DNA of 64,000 nt from the NCBI RefSeq assembly GCF_041410465.1, contig NZ_CP166961.1, positions 3,162,001 through 3,226,000 of the forward strand, written 5' to 3'. Source of the DNA: Thalassotalea sp. 273M-4 (GTDB taxonomy: Bacteria; Pseudomonadota; Gammaproteobacteria; Enterobacterales; Alteromonadaceae). How positions within the stretch are numbered: the stretch's first letter is position 1; each line of letters starts with the position of its first letter. Below are positions 35,744 to 44,447 of this stretch, piece by piece. The notes beneath the pieces were generated by a model, which searched no databases, had not been told where the DNA came from, and saw nothing but the letters and a program-made list of their open reading frames with translations. The position numbers and the translations under genes were made by a program.

Positions 35744-36757
35744 CTAGTGACTGGTTTTTACAACTTGTTGCTTAATCTCACCAAAAATGCTGTTGCCTTG
35801 TTTATCCAACATTTGCATCTCAATGGTGTCGCCAAAGTCCATAAATGGGGTTGTCGGGCTACCGTTTTCAATGGTTTCTATCATTCTTATTTCGGCAATA
35901 CAGCTGTAACCTACGCCGCCTTCATTAACCGGTTTACCTGGTCCGTCATTGAGTTTATTCGATACCGTGCCAGAACCAATAATGGTACCCGCGACTAAAG
36001 GACGAGTTCTAGCAGCGTGTGCGATTAACTGACCAAAATCGAACGTCATGTCAACGCCAGCATCTGGCTTACCAAACAATTCGCCGTTGTATTTTGAATA
36101 CAAAGGTAAGGCTAATTTACCATCTTGCCATGCTTCGCCAAGTTCATCCACGCTGACACACACCGGACTAAAGGCACTGGATGGTTTTGACTGAAAAAAG
36201 CCAAACCCTTTTGCAAGCTCACCTGGGATCAACCCTCGTAATGAAACGTCATTTACAATCATCACTAGCTTTATATGATTCAAGGCTGTCTTAGGGTCAA
36301 CGCCCATCGGAACGTCATCGGTGATCACCGCAATTTCGGCTTCAAAGTCAATGCCAAAACCTTCGCTCTGGGGCATAACAATATTATCGGTAGGCGCTAA
36401 AAAGCTATCCGAACCACCTTGATACATTAACGGGTCAGTCCAAAATGACGCTGGCATTTCGGCATTACGGGCCTTTCGCACCAGCTCAACATGATTAACA
36501 TAAGCACTGCCATCAGCCCATTGGTATGCTCTTGGTAATGGCGAGTGACAGGCGTTTTGATCAAACCCTAGAGTGTCTAGCTCTCCTGCTTCTAGTTGTT
36601 GATATCTTTGCGCTAATTTTTGCTCTACCTGGCCCCAATTATCCAATGCCAGTTGCAAGGTAGGGGCGATATCACTTACGCTGACCATTTGCGTTAAGTC
36701 GCTATTAACAAGGTGCAATGCACCATCTCGACCTGATTTTATCGAAGCAAGTTTCAT
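35744..36757 (-). CDS. Fumarylacetoacetate hydrolase family protein
   Basis: A 337-residue FAH-family enzyme, probably fumarylacetoacetase (fumarylacetoacetate to fumarate and acetoacetate), the last step of tyrosine catabolism. The metal-binding block GFGIDFEAEIAVITDDVP gives Glu139 and Glu141, and IVNDVSLRG gives Asp170, matching the E-x-E...D pattern of the family. FFQSKPSSAFSPVCV and GSGTVSNKL are further typical blocks. It is the third gene of an hpd-VOC-FAH operon, and starts 2 bp after the VOC gene ends. A maleylpyruvate/maleylacetoacetate isomerase is not in the window. Confidence 0.92.
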   Translation of the reverse strand: MKLASIKSGRDGALHLVNSDLTQMVSVSDIAPTLQLALDNWGQVEQKLAQRYQQLEAGELDTLGFDQNACHSPLPRAYQWADGSAYVNHVELVRKARNAEMPASFWTDPLMYQGGSDSFLAPTDNIVMPQSEGFGIDFEAEIAVITDDVPMGVDPKTALNHIKLVMIVNDVSLRGLIPGELAKGFGFFQSKPSSAFSPVCVSVDELGEAWQDGKLALPLYSKYNGELFGKPDAGVDMTFDFGQLIAHAARTRPLVAGTIIGSGTVSNKLNDGPGKPVNEGGVGYSCIAEIRMIETIENGSPTTPFMDFGDTIEMQMLDKQGNSIFGEIKQQVVKTSH

Positions 36758-36759
36758 TA

Positions 36760-37302
36760 TTATTTTCCTGTAAATTTTTCACCATTGTGTAACCAAGCAG
36801 CATGTTGTGGTGCCTTTTTGGTTTTTGACCACTCTTCGAGCATGTCAGGCGCAATCCGTTTCAATTCCTCTAACATCCCAGGTTTACCTGTATTAGCAGC
36901 CAATTCAATACGATGACCATTGGGGTCAAAAAAGTAAATCGATTTAAAAATGGTATGGTCGGTCAACCCAAGAACTTCAACGCCTGCAGCTTCCAATTTA
37001 GCTTTGGTATCTTCAAGTTCCGCGATGCTCTCAACTTCAAAAGCAATATGTTGAACCCATAATGGGGTGTTTTGATCTCGTCCCATTTGTGGTGAATTGG
37101 GAATTTCAAAAAACGCCAACACATTACCCTGCCCTGCGTCTAAAAACACATGCATATAAGGGTCTGGCTCTTTCGTTGACGGAACTTCGTTTTCAGCAAT
37201 CGCCAGTAAAAATTCCATGCCCAACAGATCGCGATAAAACGCCACCGTTTCTTTGGCGTCGTTGCAACGATATGCAACATGATGAATTCGCTTAATAGCC
37301 AT
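36760..37302 (-). CDS. VOC (glyoxalase/extradiol) superfamily protein in the tyrosine operon
   Basis: A 180-residue two-module VOC protein. I start it at ATG 37302, 7 bp after the hpd stop, because AGGTG lies 5 bases upstream; a longer frame to 37341 would overlap hpd. Module 1 has His7/His8 (IKRIHHVAYRC) and Glu66 (LAFFEIPN); module 2 has His85 (WVQHIAFEV) and Glu133 (DPNGHRIELA). A His...Glu pair in each module fits a VOC metal site. The C-terminus (about 140-180) is a helical extension. It sits between hpd and FAH, where homogentisate dioxygenase would fit. Ring cleavage is a hypothesis only; a lyase or isomerase role is equally possible. Confidence 0.88.
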   Translation of the reverse strand: MAIKRIHHVAYRCNDAKETVAFYRDLLGMEFLLAIAENEVPSTKEPDPYMHVFLDAGQGNVLAFFEIPNSPQMGRDQNTPLWVQHIAFEVESIAELEDTKAKLEAAGVEVLGLTDHTIFKSIYFFDPNGHRIELAANTGKPGMLEELKRIAPDMLEEWSKTKKAPQHAAWLHNGEKFTGK

Positions 37303-37309
37303 AGAGCAC

Positions 37310-38407
37310 CTACGCTTTTTCGATTTCGGCTTTAATAACACCGCGTTCTATTTGATCGCGTTCAATCGACTCGAACAAAGCTTTAAAATTGCCTTCACCA
37401 AAACCTTCATCTTGTTTTCGTTGGATAAACTCAAAGAACACAGGGCCCAGCAAAGTATCAGAGAAAATTTGCAATAACAGCTTAGGTTGTCCGCCTTCGG
37501 TTGTACCATCGAGTAAAATACCACGCGCTTGCAGCTCTTTTACTGGCTCGCCATGACCCGGTAAACGCGCTTCGAGCATCTCGTAGTAGGTGTCAGGGGG
37601 TGGCGTCATAAATTTGATGCCTTGTTGTTTTAATTTATCCCAACAGGCAATAATGTCATCACAGGCAAAAGCGATATGTTGAATACCTTCCCCATTGTAT
37701 TGCATTAAATATTCTTCGATTTGGCCACCACCGCCCGCTTCTTCATTTAGTGGAATACGGATTTTACCATCGGGCGCGGTCATCGCTTTTGAGGTTAAAC
37801 CTGTGTATTCCCCTTTAATGTCAAAGTAGCGGATTTCACGAAAATTAAATAAATCTTCATAATACTTTGCCCAATATGCCATTCGGCCTCGATAGACGTT
37901 ATGAGTTAGGTGATCTAAGGTGTGAAAACCACAACCTTTGGGGTGTTTGTCGACCCCCTCTATCCACTCAAAGTCAATATCATAAATGGTGTTAGAACCT
38001 TGGTAGCGATCGATAAGGTATAAGGTTGCACCACCAATGCCTTTTATCGCCGGTAATCGTAATTCCATCGGGCCAGTATCAACATGCACCGGTTGAGCGC
38101 CTTTTTCAAGACAGGCGTTGTACGCAAAATGCGCATCTTTAACCCGAAACGCCATCCCGCAGGCCGAAGGCCCGTGTTCCTCGGCATAGTAAGATGCATG
38201 GCTTTTGGGCTCATAGTTGGTAATAAAATTAATGTCGCCCTGGCGCCATAGTTCAACCGCTTTAGACTTGTGTTTAGCAACCAAGGTAAAGCCCATTGAG
38301 CTGAAAACAGGTTCTAAGATACCGCGCTCAGGTGCGGTAAACTCCACAAATTCAAAGCCATCTAGGCCCATTGGATTTTCAAATAAATCTGCCACGTTGC
38401 TCTCCAC
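37310..38407 (-). CDS. hpd: 4-hydroxyphenylpyruvate dioxygenase
   Basis: HPPD converts 4-hydroxyphenylpyruvate to homogentisate with Fe(II) and O2, the first committed step of tyrosine degradation. The 365-residue protein has two VOC domains. The iron ligands are readable: His166 in LDHLTHNV, His244 in [11 protein letters not shown] and Glu326 in PVFFEFIQR. The C-terminal block [15 protein letters not shown] is diagnostic. It is the first gene of an operon with the VOC and FAH genes, divergent from a MarR-family gene. Two operator-like palindromes lie in the 5' region. Confidence 0.97.
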   Translation of the reverse strand: MESNVADLFENPMGLDGFEFVEFTAPERGILEPVFSSMGFTLVAKHKSKAVELWRQGDINFITNYEPKSHASYYAEEHGPSACGMAFRVKDAHFAYNACLEKGAQPVHVDTGPMELRLPAIKGIGGATLYLIDRYQGSNTIYDIDFEWIEGVDKHPKGCGFHTLDHLTHNVYRGRMAYWAKYYEDLFNFREIRYFDIKGEYTGLTSKAMTAPDGKIRIPLNEEAGGGGQIEEYLMQYNGEGIQHIAFACDDIIACWDKLKQQGIKFMTPPPDTYYEMLEARLPGHGEPVKELQARGILLDGTTEGGQPKLLLQIFSDTLLGPVFFEFIQRKQDEGFGEGNFKALFESIERDQIERGVIKAEIEKA

Positions 38408-38497
38408 CGATTGATGATAAAACCGACTAAAAATTGATTTAAAGACGGTCTTTAATCATTGTTGTCTGGTTTTTTTTGTTATTATTTTTTATTATTA

Positions 38498-38532
38498 GTT
38501 TCAATTGCAACCATATTAGTTTCAAATGAAAC
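38498..38532. promoter_or_regulatory. Paired operator-like sites between hpd and the MarR gene
   Basis: Two related sites, gtttcaattgcaac (38498-38511) and gtttcaaatgaaac (38519-38532), sit 21 bp apart, two helical turns. The second is a perfect inverted repeat (GTTTCA-AA-TGAAAC), the first nearly so, and both are preceded by TTA. This suits two dimers of the divergent MarR regulator on one face of the DNA. The second site covers ATG 38526, which argues for a start at 38565. Confidence 0.65.
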
Positions 38533-38564
38533 CAATATCAACACCATTAGGTCACTTAAACTTT

Positions 38565-39002
38565 ATGACGACTGGCACATTAACTTTACAAGACTTTTTA
38601 CCTTATCGCCTTTCAGCATTGTCCAATCGGATTTCACAATCGTTGGCCAGTCAATATTCAGCGCAATTTGGTCTAAGTGTACAAGAATGGCGAATTTTGG
38701 CGGTATTGGGCGAGGCCAATACGCTTTCGGCTGTGGCCATTACTAATCGTATTGCCATGGATAAAGTTGCAGTTTCACGTGCGGTAAAGAAATTAATAGA
38801 GAAAGGACTGATCCAAAAGTGTATGGATGAAAGCGACAACCGCCGCTTTGAGTTGGCGTTAACCGCCACCGGACGTGAGACTTACAATAAGCTCACTCCG
38901 ATAGCGCTCGCACATGAACAGCGCGTGGTCGCAAAGTTAAATGAATCAGAGCAACAACTGTTGTTTGATTTATTAAATAAGCTCGATACAACCGCGCTTT
39001 AA
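38565..39002 (+). CDS. MarR-family transcriptional regulator, probably of the tyrosine operon
   Basis: About 145 residues from ATG 38565 (MTTGTLTLQDFLPYRLSALS). An earlier ATG at 38526 is inside an operator-like palindrome and has no ribosome binding site. The winged helix-turn-helix spans about 30-115: LSVQEWRILAVLGEANTLSAVAITNRIAMDKVAVSRAVKKLIEKGLIQKC, with a wing DESDNRRFELALTATGRE. The dimer interface is formed by N- and C-terminal helices (LNESEQQLLFDLLNKL). It is divergent from hpd and is the natural candidate to repress it, perhaps responding to a tyrosine catabolite. That link is inferred from position and the paired sites. Confidence 0.88.
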   Translation: MTTGTLTLQDFLPYRLSALSNRISQSLASQYSAQFGLSVQEWRILAVLGEANTLSAVAITNRIAMDKVAVSRAVKKLIEKGLIQKCMDESDNRRFELALTATGRETYNKLTPIALAHEQRVVAKLNESEQQLLFDLLNKLDTTAL

Positions 39003-39068
39003 CTCTACGATTATCATGTTGCATTTTTAACGTATTATCAAAACAATAAACACAGCCACTTTGCCAAA

Positions 39069-42000
39069 TTAACTTGCTGATTTTAGTGCGATTTGTGATT
39101 CTGCCTGCCTATGTTGACTTGACTCAGTGGCGACCTTTTCTTTTGCCAACCAAAGGTAGAAAATAGGTAGCACCAACAAAGTGAAAAAAGTACCAATAAT
39201 CATTCCGGCCACCAAAATGATACCAATACTGTTACGCGCTTCAGCACCCGCGCCGGTCACCAAAACCAATGGGAAGTGACCTAAGACCGTTGCCGCCGTG
39301 GTCATTAGTACCGGACGTAATCGTGTTGTTGCTGCTTCAATAACCGCATCAAATTTTGACTTGCCTTGCATCTGTACATGATTGGCAAATTCGACAATTA
39401 AAATACCATTTTTAGCAATCAAACCAATTAAGGTTACCAACCCTATCTGCGAGTAGATATTAATGGTCGTTAACCCTAAAAATGGCAGTAGCATGGCACC
39501 GCTTAACGCCAATGGCACACACCCGATCAGAATCACCAGCGGATCTCTGAAACTGTTAAATTGTAAGGCTAGTATTAAAAATACAATCACTAGAGAAATC
39601 GCCATCACCATTAACAGCGAATTTCCTTCTTGGCGAATTTGTCGAGACTCACCAGCATAATCTAAGCTGTAATTATTGGGTAAAATCGCTTTCGCTTTAC
39701 TTTCTAGCACCGACAAGGCTTGCTCTTTAGTCACCCCAGGTAGCACCCCACCATAGATACGAAATGAGTTCAATTGATTGAAAGAGCCCAATGCTCTAGG
39801 CACTGTTTTCCACTCGATATGGGCAAAATCACTGATTGGAATAAGCTCGTTATTGGGCAGTTTGATTGTTAAATCGAGTATTTTTTCTGGATTTTGATGG
39901 ACATAATCATTCACCATAGGAATGACCCGATACGCTTTACCATTATCGTTAAATCGATTTACATAATGACTCGATAAATATGTTGATAGTTGATCGCTGA
40001 CCGCACTGACACTGAGTCCTAAATCGGCAATTTTGTCTCTATCAAGTTGCAAATCGACTTGTGGCAAGTCGATTTTTAAATCGGTATCGGCATACAAAAA
40101 CATACCACTTTGATAGGCTGCCGCCATCAGTTTGTCAGCATATTGCTTCATTTGTGAAAACGGCGCCGCCGATTTGACCACCAACTCAACGTCAAATTGA
40201 CCCGCTGTTGGTAATGGTGACGGCTGAACTGGCAATATATTTAATGCAGTAGAGCGCGCAAGTTCGCCATAAACCTGAGGTAGCATTTGATCGATGCTTT
40301 GACTGCGCTTATCCGCACTTTCAAGCTCCAAGCCGCCAAACCCACCACCGGGCATCAATATTTGCCACATTTTTCTCGCACCATCGACCGCTAATAAGCT
40401 ATCAACCAGAGGGAGCATATTATCTTCACTGTATGATAACGACGCATCGGGTGGGGCTTGTAACACTAAAATGACACTGCTTTGATCTTCTATTGGCGCC
40501 AGCTCTTTTGCTGATTGTTGATAAAACGGCACAATCAATAACGCCACGACCACGGCAATTAAAAGCACACTTGCTCGGTTGTTCATCACCTGCGTCAACA
40601 ACTTTGCGTACTGTTTTTGTACCCGATCAAAAAGATGATTTACTTTCATTGTAAGCGCCGATTCTGTTCCTCCTTCAGGGCAAACATAGGCGCTCATAAT
40701 TGGAGATAAGGTGGTGGCGACAACACCAGAGATAACCACTGCGATTGCCAAGGTAAAGGCAAATTCCTTGAACAATACCCCAGTTAAGCCCGATAAAAAC
40801 CCTATTGGCGCGTAAACCATCGCCAAAGTAATGGTCATTGAAATAATAGGCACCAACAACTGTCTTGAGCTTAATAACGCCGCTTGAATTTTCGGCATAC
40901 CTTGGCGCATATGACGGGCAACATTTTCCACAACGACAATCGCGTCATCAACGACCAACCCGACCGATAACACGATGGCCAAAACGGTTAATAAATTTAG
41001 GGTAAAGCCCATCAGAGAAATAACCGCAATGGCGCCTAAAATGGAAATAGGAATTGTGATCAGAGGAACCAACGCGGTGCGAAATGAACCCATTAGCATC
41101 ACCACTACGATACCAACTAAAAGCACCGTCTCTAACAAGGTCGTAACGATTTCACGCAGAGCATCGCGCATGTATAAGGTGCCGTCGTAAGCAACATTAA
41201 TATTAAACTGACCGTTACTGTTGGCGTTTATCTGATCAATGACCTTGTACAAAGCATCGCCAATGGCGATTTCATTGGCTCCGGGTAGTCCCCAAACCGA
41301 AATATAGACCGTATCTGACTTGTTATATCGAGCAGTGGTAAACGCTTGTTCTGAAGCATAGGCAATGTCGGCAATGTCTTGCAGATAAATGGTTCCATTA
41401 TGATCACTTTTTACAATAAGACGTTCAAAATCACTGACCGAGGACATCTGGGTATTGGCCACCAGATCAATTTTTTGTTGTCGGCTTTCACTAAAACCTA
41501 GAGTAGAAATTCGGTTATTGGCATTAATGGCTTGGTAGACTTGGTCGGCACTTAAACCAAAGATGTTCATTTTTTCCAAATCAAGCCAAACTCGCATAGC
41601 CGGTGTCCGTTTCCCTTCGATATCGGCTTTTTGTACCCCATCGATGTTACTGATCAGAGGGTTGACTTCACGCGACAGAAAATCAGTAAGTTGCTCAAGG
41701 CTCACATTTTCAGCTTCGACATTAAGGTAAAACACTGCGTACGGGCGATCTGTTCGGGTTATCGTGACCGTTGGGTCTTCCGCTCCTTGCGGGAGTTCGT
41801 ATCGAATTTGACTCAATCGAGTATTCAACTCAGATAAGGCATCGGTTGGGTTTTGATTGAGTTTAAGCCAAGCGGTGACCGTACTACTGCCCGAGGTGGT
41901 ATTAGAGTCGACAAACTCTACACCGGGTACTGACGCTGCCGCTTTCTCAATAGGGTCCGTAACAAAACCTTTGACCACAGCAGCAGAGGCTCCTGTATAT

Positions 42001-42173
42001 TGAGTAGAAATCGACAACGAGGCACTTTCCATTAATGGAAACTGCAATACTGAAATTTTATTCACCGCTAATATACCCGCTAAGCAAATAAACAGCGACA
42101 AAACAATGGCAATAACCGGCTTTTGCACAAAGGCATCCATAACACCTTTATTTGAATGACCTAGACTACTCAT
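39069..42173 (-). CDS. RND-family efflux permease (HAE-1 type)
   Basis: A 1034-residue inner-membrane transporter of the resistance-nodulation-division family with the usual twelve membrane helices and two large periplasmic loops. Key features: the Asp pair in LSVGLVVDDAIVVVENVARHM (helix 4), Lys in GLIAKNGILIVEFANH (helix 10), GGFGGLELE near the porter loops, and RPVLMTTAATVLGHFPL. The gene begins 1 bp after the adaptor ends. No outer-membrane channel gene follows, so it probably uses a TolC-like protein encoded elsewhere. It is close to the MexF/AcrB-type pumps; the substrate is unknown. It is convergent with the MarR gene, which is not obviously its regulator. Confidence 0.95.
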   Translation of the reverse strand: MSSLGHSNKGVMDAFVQKPVIAIVLSLFICLAGILAVNKISVLQFPLMESASLSISTQYTGASAAVVKGFVTDPIEKAAASVPGVEFVDSNTTSGSSTVTAWLKLNQNPTDALSELNTRLSQIRYELPQGAEDPTVTITRTDRPYAVFYLNVEAENVSLEQLTDFLSREVNPLISNIDGVQKADIEGKRTPAMRVWLDLEKMNIFGLSADQVYQAINANNRISTLGFSESRQQKIDLVANTQMSSVSDFERLIVKSDHNGTIYLQDIADIAYASEQAFTTARYNKSDTVYISVWGLPGANEIAIGDALYKVIDQINANSNGQFNINVAYDGTLYMRDALREIVTTLLETVLLVGIVVVMLMGSFRTALVPLITIPISILGAIAVISLMGFTLNLLTVLAIVLSVGLVVDDAIVVVENVARHMRQGMPKIQAALLSSRQLLVPIISMTITLAMVYAPIGFLSGLTGVLFKEFAFTLAIAVVISGVVATTLSPIMSAYVCPEGGTESALTMKVNHLFDRVQKQYAKLLTQVMNNRASVLLIAVVVALLIVPFYQQSAKELAPIEDQSSVILVLQAPPDASLSYSEDNMLPLVDSLLAVDGARKMWQILMPGGGFGGLELESADKRSQSIDQMLPQVYGELARSTALNILPVQPSPLPTAGQFDVELVVKSAAPFSQMKQYADKLMAAAYQSGMFLYADTDLKIDLPQVDLQLDRDKIADLGLSVSAVSDQLSTYLSSHYVNRFNDNGKAYRVIPMVNDYVHQNPEKILDLTIKLPNNELIPISDFAHIEWKTVPRALGSFNQLNSFRIYGGVLPGVTKEQALSVLESKAKAILPNNYSLDYAGESRQIRQEGNSLLMVMAISLVIVFLILALQFNSFRDPLVILIGCVPLALSGAMLLPFLGLTTINIYSQIGLVTLIGLIAKNGILIVEFANHVQMQGKSKFDAVIEAATTRLRPVLMTTAATVLGHFPLVLVTGAGAEARNSIGIILVAGMIIGTFFTLLVLPIFYLWLAKEKVATESSQHRQAESQIALKSAS

Positions 42174-42174
42174 C

Positions 42175-43254
42175 TTACAAACCTTGCTCTACAGCTTGTT
42201 CAAACTGTGTTTTCACCCCAGGCCACAACTTAAACGCTCCCTCTGAGGCAATAAGAGTACCCGGCTCAAGGCCAGATTCTATCACGATATTATCGTCAAC
42301 GCGGGGACCCAAAGTGACCTTGACCATTTCTGCGCGATAGCCATCATCATGCTTTTTCAACGCAAAAACATAGTTACCGAGTTGATCTCTTTTTACCGCT
42401 AATGATGACACAATCACCACGTTTTCAATCGGTTTAACCGGAAAGTGAACTTTAACAATTTGGTTTGGCTTAAGCTTCATCATCGCAAGAGGTAGTTTGG
42501 CACGGTATTTAAGTTGTCTAGAAACACTATTAAGCAAAGGAGACTTTGACACGATGGTAGCGGTCGCCACATATTTACCGGCTTGGCTCGAAATTTTTAT
42601 GTTAGCGCCGATTGCCAGTTCCTGATAGGTTTGTGGCACATTAAAATCTACCCAAATAAAATCTGAGTTACCAATTAATCGGGTAATAGGTGTATTACTT
42701 TCTATAAATTGGCCAATCGCCAAATCGTGAATGCCAAGATGACCATCAAAAGGCGCTTTTATAACCTTTTTGTCAATGATGGTTGAGATCCGTTCCTGCT
42801 CTGCCTGCGACTGGGCTAATTTAGCTCTGGCCAAGTCGACTTGTTCATCACTAATGCGCCCATTTTTTTGTAAACTCAAATAACGTTCGAGCGTTTGTTG
42901 GTCGAGCTTTGTTTGCGCTTTCGCGGATTTTAATAAGGCATCTTCTTCATTATGATTTATTTCAAATAAAACTTGGCCAGCTTTTACTAAGTCGCCTGAT
43001 CCAACGTTAAGGTAAGAGATTTTACCTGCCAGCTCATTCATTATTTCAGCTTGTTGCACTGCTATGCCCTGACCGATTAAGCCTGTTGTTTTTTGAAACG
43101 GTTGTAACTGCACAGTGGTTGCTGTTACTGCCATTACAGGCTCTGGCATTGTTGCCTGAGCTGAATTCTTGTTTTGTTGTTGTTTAAAATAAAACAAAGC
43201 AGACACACACACGGTTAACATGATCAGAGTGATCAAAAATGGTTTTAGCTTCAT
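42175..43254 (-). CDS. RND efflux periplasmic adaptor (membrane fusion protein)
   Basis: A 359-residue adaptor with an N-terminal signal anchor (MKLKPFLITLIMLTVCVSALFYF). The order is beta-barrel/lipoyl (GKISYLNVGSGDLVKAGQVLFEINHNEED), alpha-hairpin (about 95-145), second lipoyl half (KAPFDGHLGIHDLAIGQFI), beta-barrel, and membrane-proximal domain (VKRDQLGNYVFALKKHDDGYRAEMVKVTLG). I prefer ATG 43254, as the longer frame begins with TTG at 43320 and would place 22 polar residues before the signal anchor. It precedes the RND permease by 1 bp, so both are one operon. It links the pump to an outer-membrane channel. Confidence 0.93.
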   Translation of the reverse strand: MKLKPFLITLIMLTVCVSALFYFKQQQNKNSAQATMPEPVMAVTATTVQLQPFQKTTGLIGQGIAVQQAEIMNELAGKISYLNVGSGDLVKAGQVLFEINHNEEDALLKSAKAQTKLDQQTLERYLSLQKNGRISDEQVDLARAKLAQSQAEQERISTIIDKKVIKAPFDGHLGIHDLAIGQFIESNTPITRLIGNSDFIWVDFNVPQTYQELAIGANIKISSQAGKYVATATIVSKSPLLNSVSRQLKYRAKLPLAMMKLKPNQIVKVHFPVKPIENVVIVSSLAVKRDQLGNYVFALKKHDDGYRAEMVKVTLGPRVDDNIVIESGLEPGTLIASEGAFKLWPGVKTQFEQAVEQGL

Positions 43255-43379
43255 CAGAAGGCCCGTTAGATTGTTAGAAAAAATGTCGAAGTAGTAAACT
43301 TTACCGTAACTTAAGCGCAATAGAAACTTATTATCTAAAGCAAAAAATTGACTCGGTTAAGCAAGAGGAAAGGACGACA

Positions 43380-43523
43380 ATGAATTTACGAAGGCGGATG
43401 GCTGTAAAATCGGTTGAGGCTGAAGATTTTAACAATATGGTTTTATCGCTAAAGCGCCGATTTAATAACACCGACATTGTTATGCACGAGGCTCGAGGTT
43501 ACAAAACTACGAACAAGGTTTAG
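43380..43523 (+). CDS. 47-codon hypothetical gene with a strong ribosome binding site
   Basis: A short frame (47 residues) starting MNLRRRMAVKSVEAEDFNNM. The upstream sequence gaggaaaggacgacaATG has a strong Shine-Dalgarno (AAGGA) at ideal spacing, and an inverted repeat begins at the stop codon. The product is basic, soluble and probably two-helical (VEAEDFNNMVLSLKRRFNNTDIVMHE). It is divergent from the RND operon and convergent with the tetraheme cytochrome gene. I do not recognise it. The ribosome binding site and terminator are what support it; there is no homology evidence. Confidence 0.55.
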   Translation: MNLRRRMAVKSVEAEDFNNMVLSLKRRFNNTDIVMHEARGYKTTNKV

Positions 43524-43550
43524 CCACAAACTAGAGTCTGCTTGTGGCTA
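43521..43550. terminator. Inverted repeat between convergent genes
   Basis: Stem tagccacaa / ttgtggcta with a 12-base loop, starting at the stop codon of the small gene and 26 bp from the end of the cytochrome gene. There is no T-run on either side, so termination would be weak. Confidence 0.55.
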
Positions 43551-43575
43551 TAAACCAAGATAGAAAGATTAAAGG

Positions 43576-44151
43576 TTAATCTTCTGGGAGTTTGTGTGCA
43601 ATGCCGCTATGACAATCGATACAGGTTTCTCCTCGCTCTTGCCAACGTTGCGGATCATGTTTTTTGCGCGCTCTTTTTTCTTGTAAACTCAGATCCCAGG
43701 TCTCAACATTGTGGCAATTACGACAAAATTTAGAGTCATTTTCTCGGTAAACTTGCCATACGGCTTCCGCTTGATGACCTCTTAGTGACTCAAAATTATC
43801 GAGATTCACCGTTCCCACCAACTTGTGGTAGATATCTTTCATCGCGGTCACCTTGACCACCATTTTAGGGAAAAACTCTTTGGGCACATGGCAATCATGA
43901 CATTCTGCTTTTACGACGCCATGGCGCTGATCGTAATGGCTTGACGCTTGATACTCTTCAACAATCGTATCCATGCCAACATGGCAACTGTAGCAAAAGG
44001 CATTGCTATTGGTTGCGTGAATCACGGTATTAAAGGCAATGGTTCCGATAACTCCAACTAAGATTGCAACAAAGGCACCTGCGGGTAACCACAACAAATA
44101 CCATTTATGACTTGGCGTCCATAAAGACTTCCACTTTGGCTTCTCATTCAT
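43576..44151 (-). CDS. NapC/NirT-type tetraheme quinol dehydrogenase
   Basis: A 191-residue membrane-anchored cytochrome. One N-terminal helix (YLLWLPAGAFVAILVGVIGTIAF, about 18-40) is followed by a periplasmic domain with four CxxCH motifs: CYSCH (53-57), CHDCH (84-88), CRNCH (143-147) and CIDCH (177-181). Size and heme order match NapC/NirT/CymA, which take electrons from the quinol pool to periplasmic reductases. No partner reductase (nap, nrf, fcc) lies in the window, so its target is unknown; a CymA-like hub role is possible. Monocistronic. Confidence 0.93.
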   Translation of the reverse strand: MNEKPKWKSLWTPSHKWYLLWLPAGAFVAILVGVIGTIAFNTVIHATNSNAFCYSCHVGMDTIVEEYQASSHYDQRHGVVKAECHDCHVPKEFFPKMVVKVTAMKDIYHKLVGTVNLDNFESLRGHQAEAVWQVYRENDSKFCRNCHNVETWDLSLQEKRARKKHDPQRWQERGETCIDCHSGIAHKLPED

Positions 44152-44447
44152 AGCTCCCCCTTAAAGAGCTTTTTGCTATCTTTAATCGTCTTATTTTAAC
44201 AACGTTTAAAGACTACCTTGATTTTACCACTAAGGTTAAACTGTTCATCTTTTAGCCATGATAGCCTTGCGAAAGAGAATATTCCACCGTTTCATAACAA
44301 ATAACCTTATTTTTTTCATGGGATTAGGTTTGCGTATCAAAAACGGCCTGATCTGATGACAATTCAGCTTCGTAAACCCTTAGTAACTGTTGTTTGTTCT
44401 ACACCAACAATGCAACTTCGCCCCCACTAGATATCATCGAGACCCCC

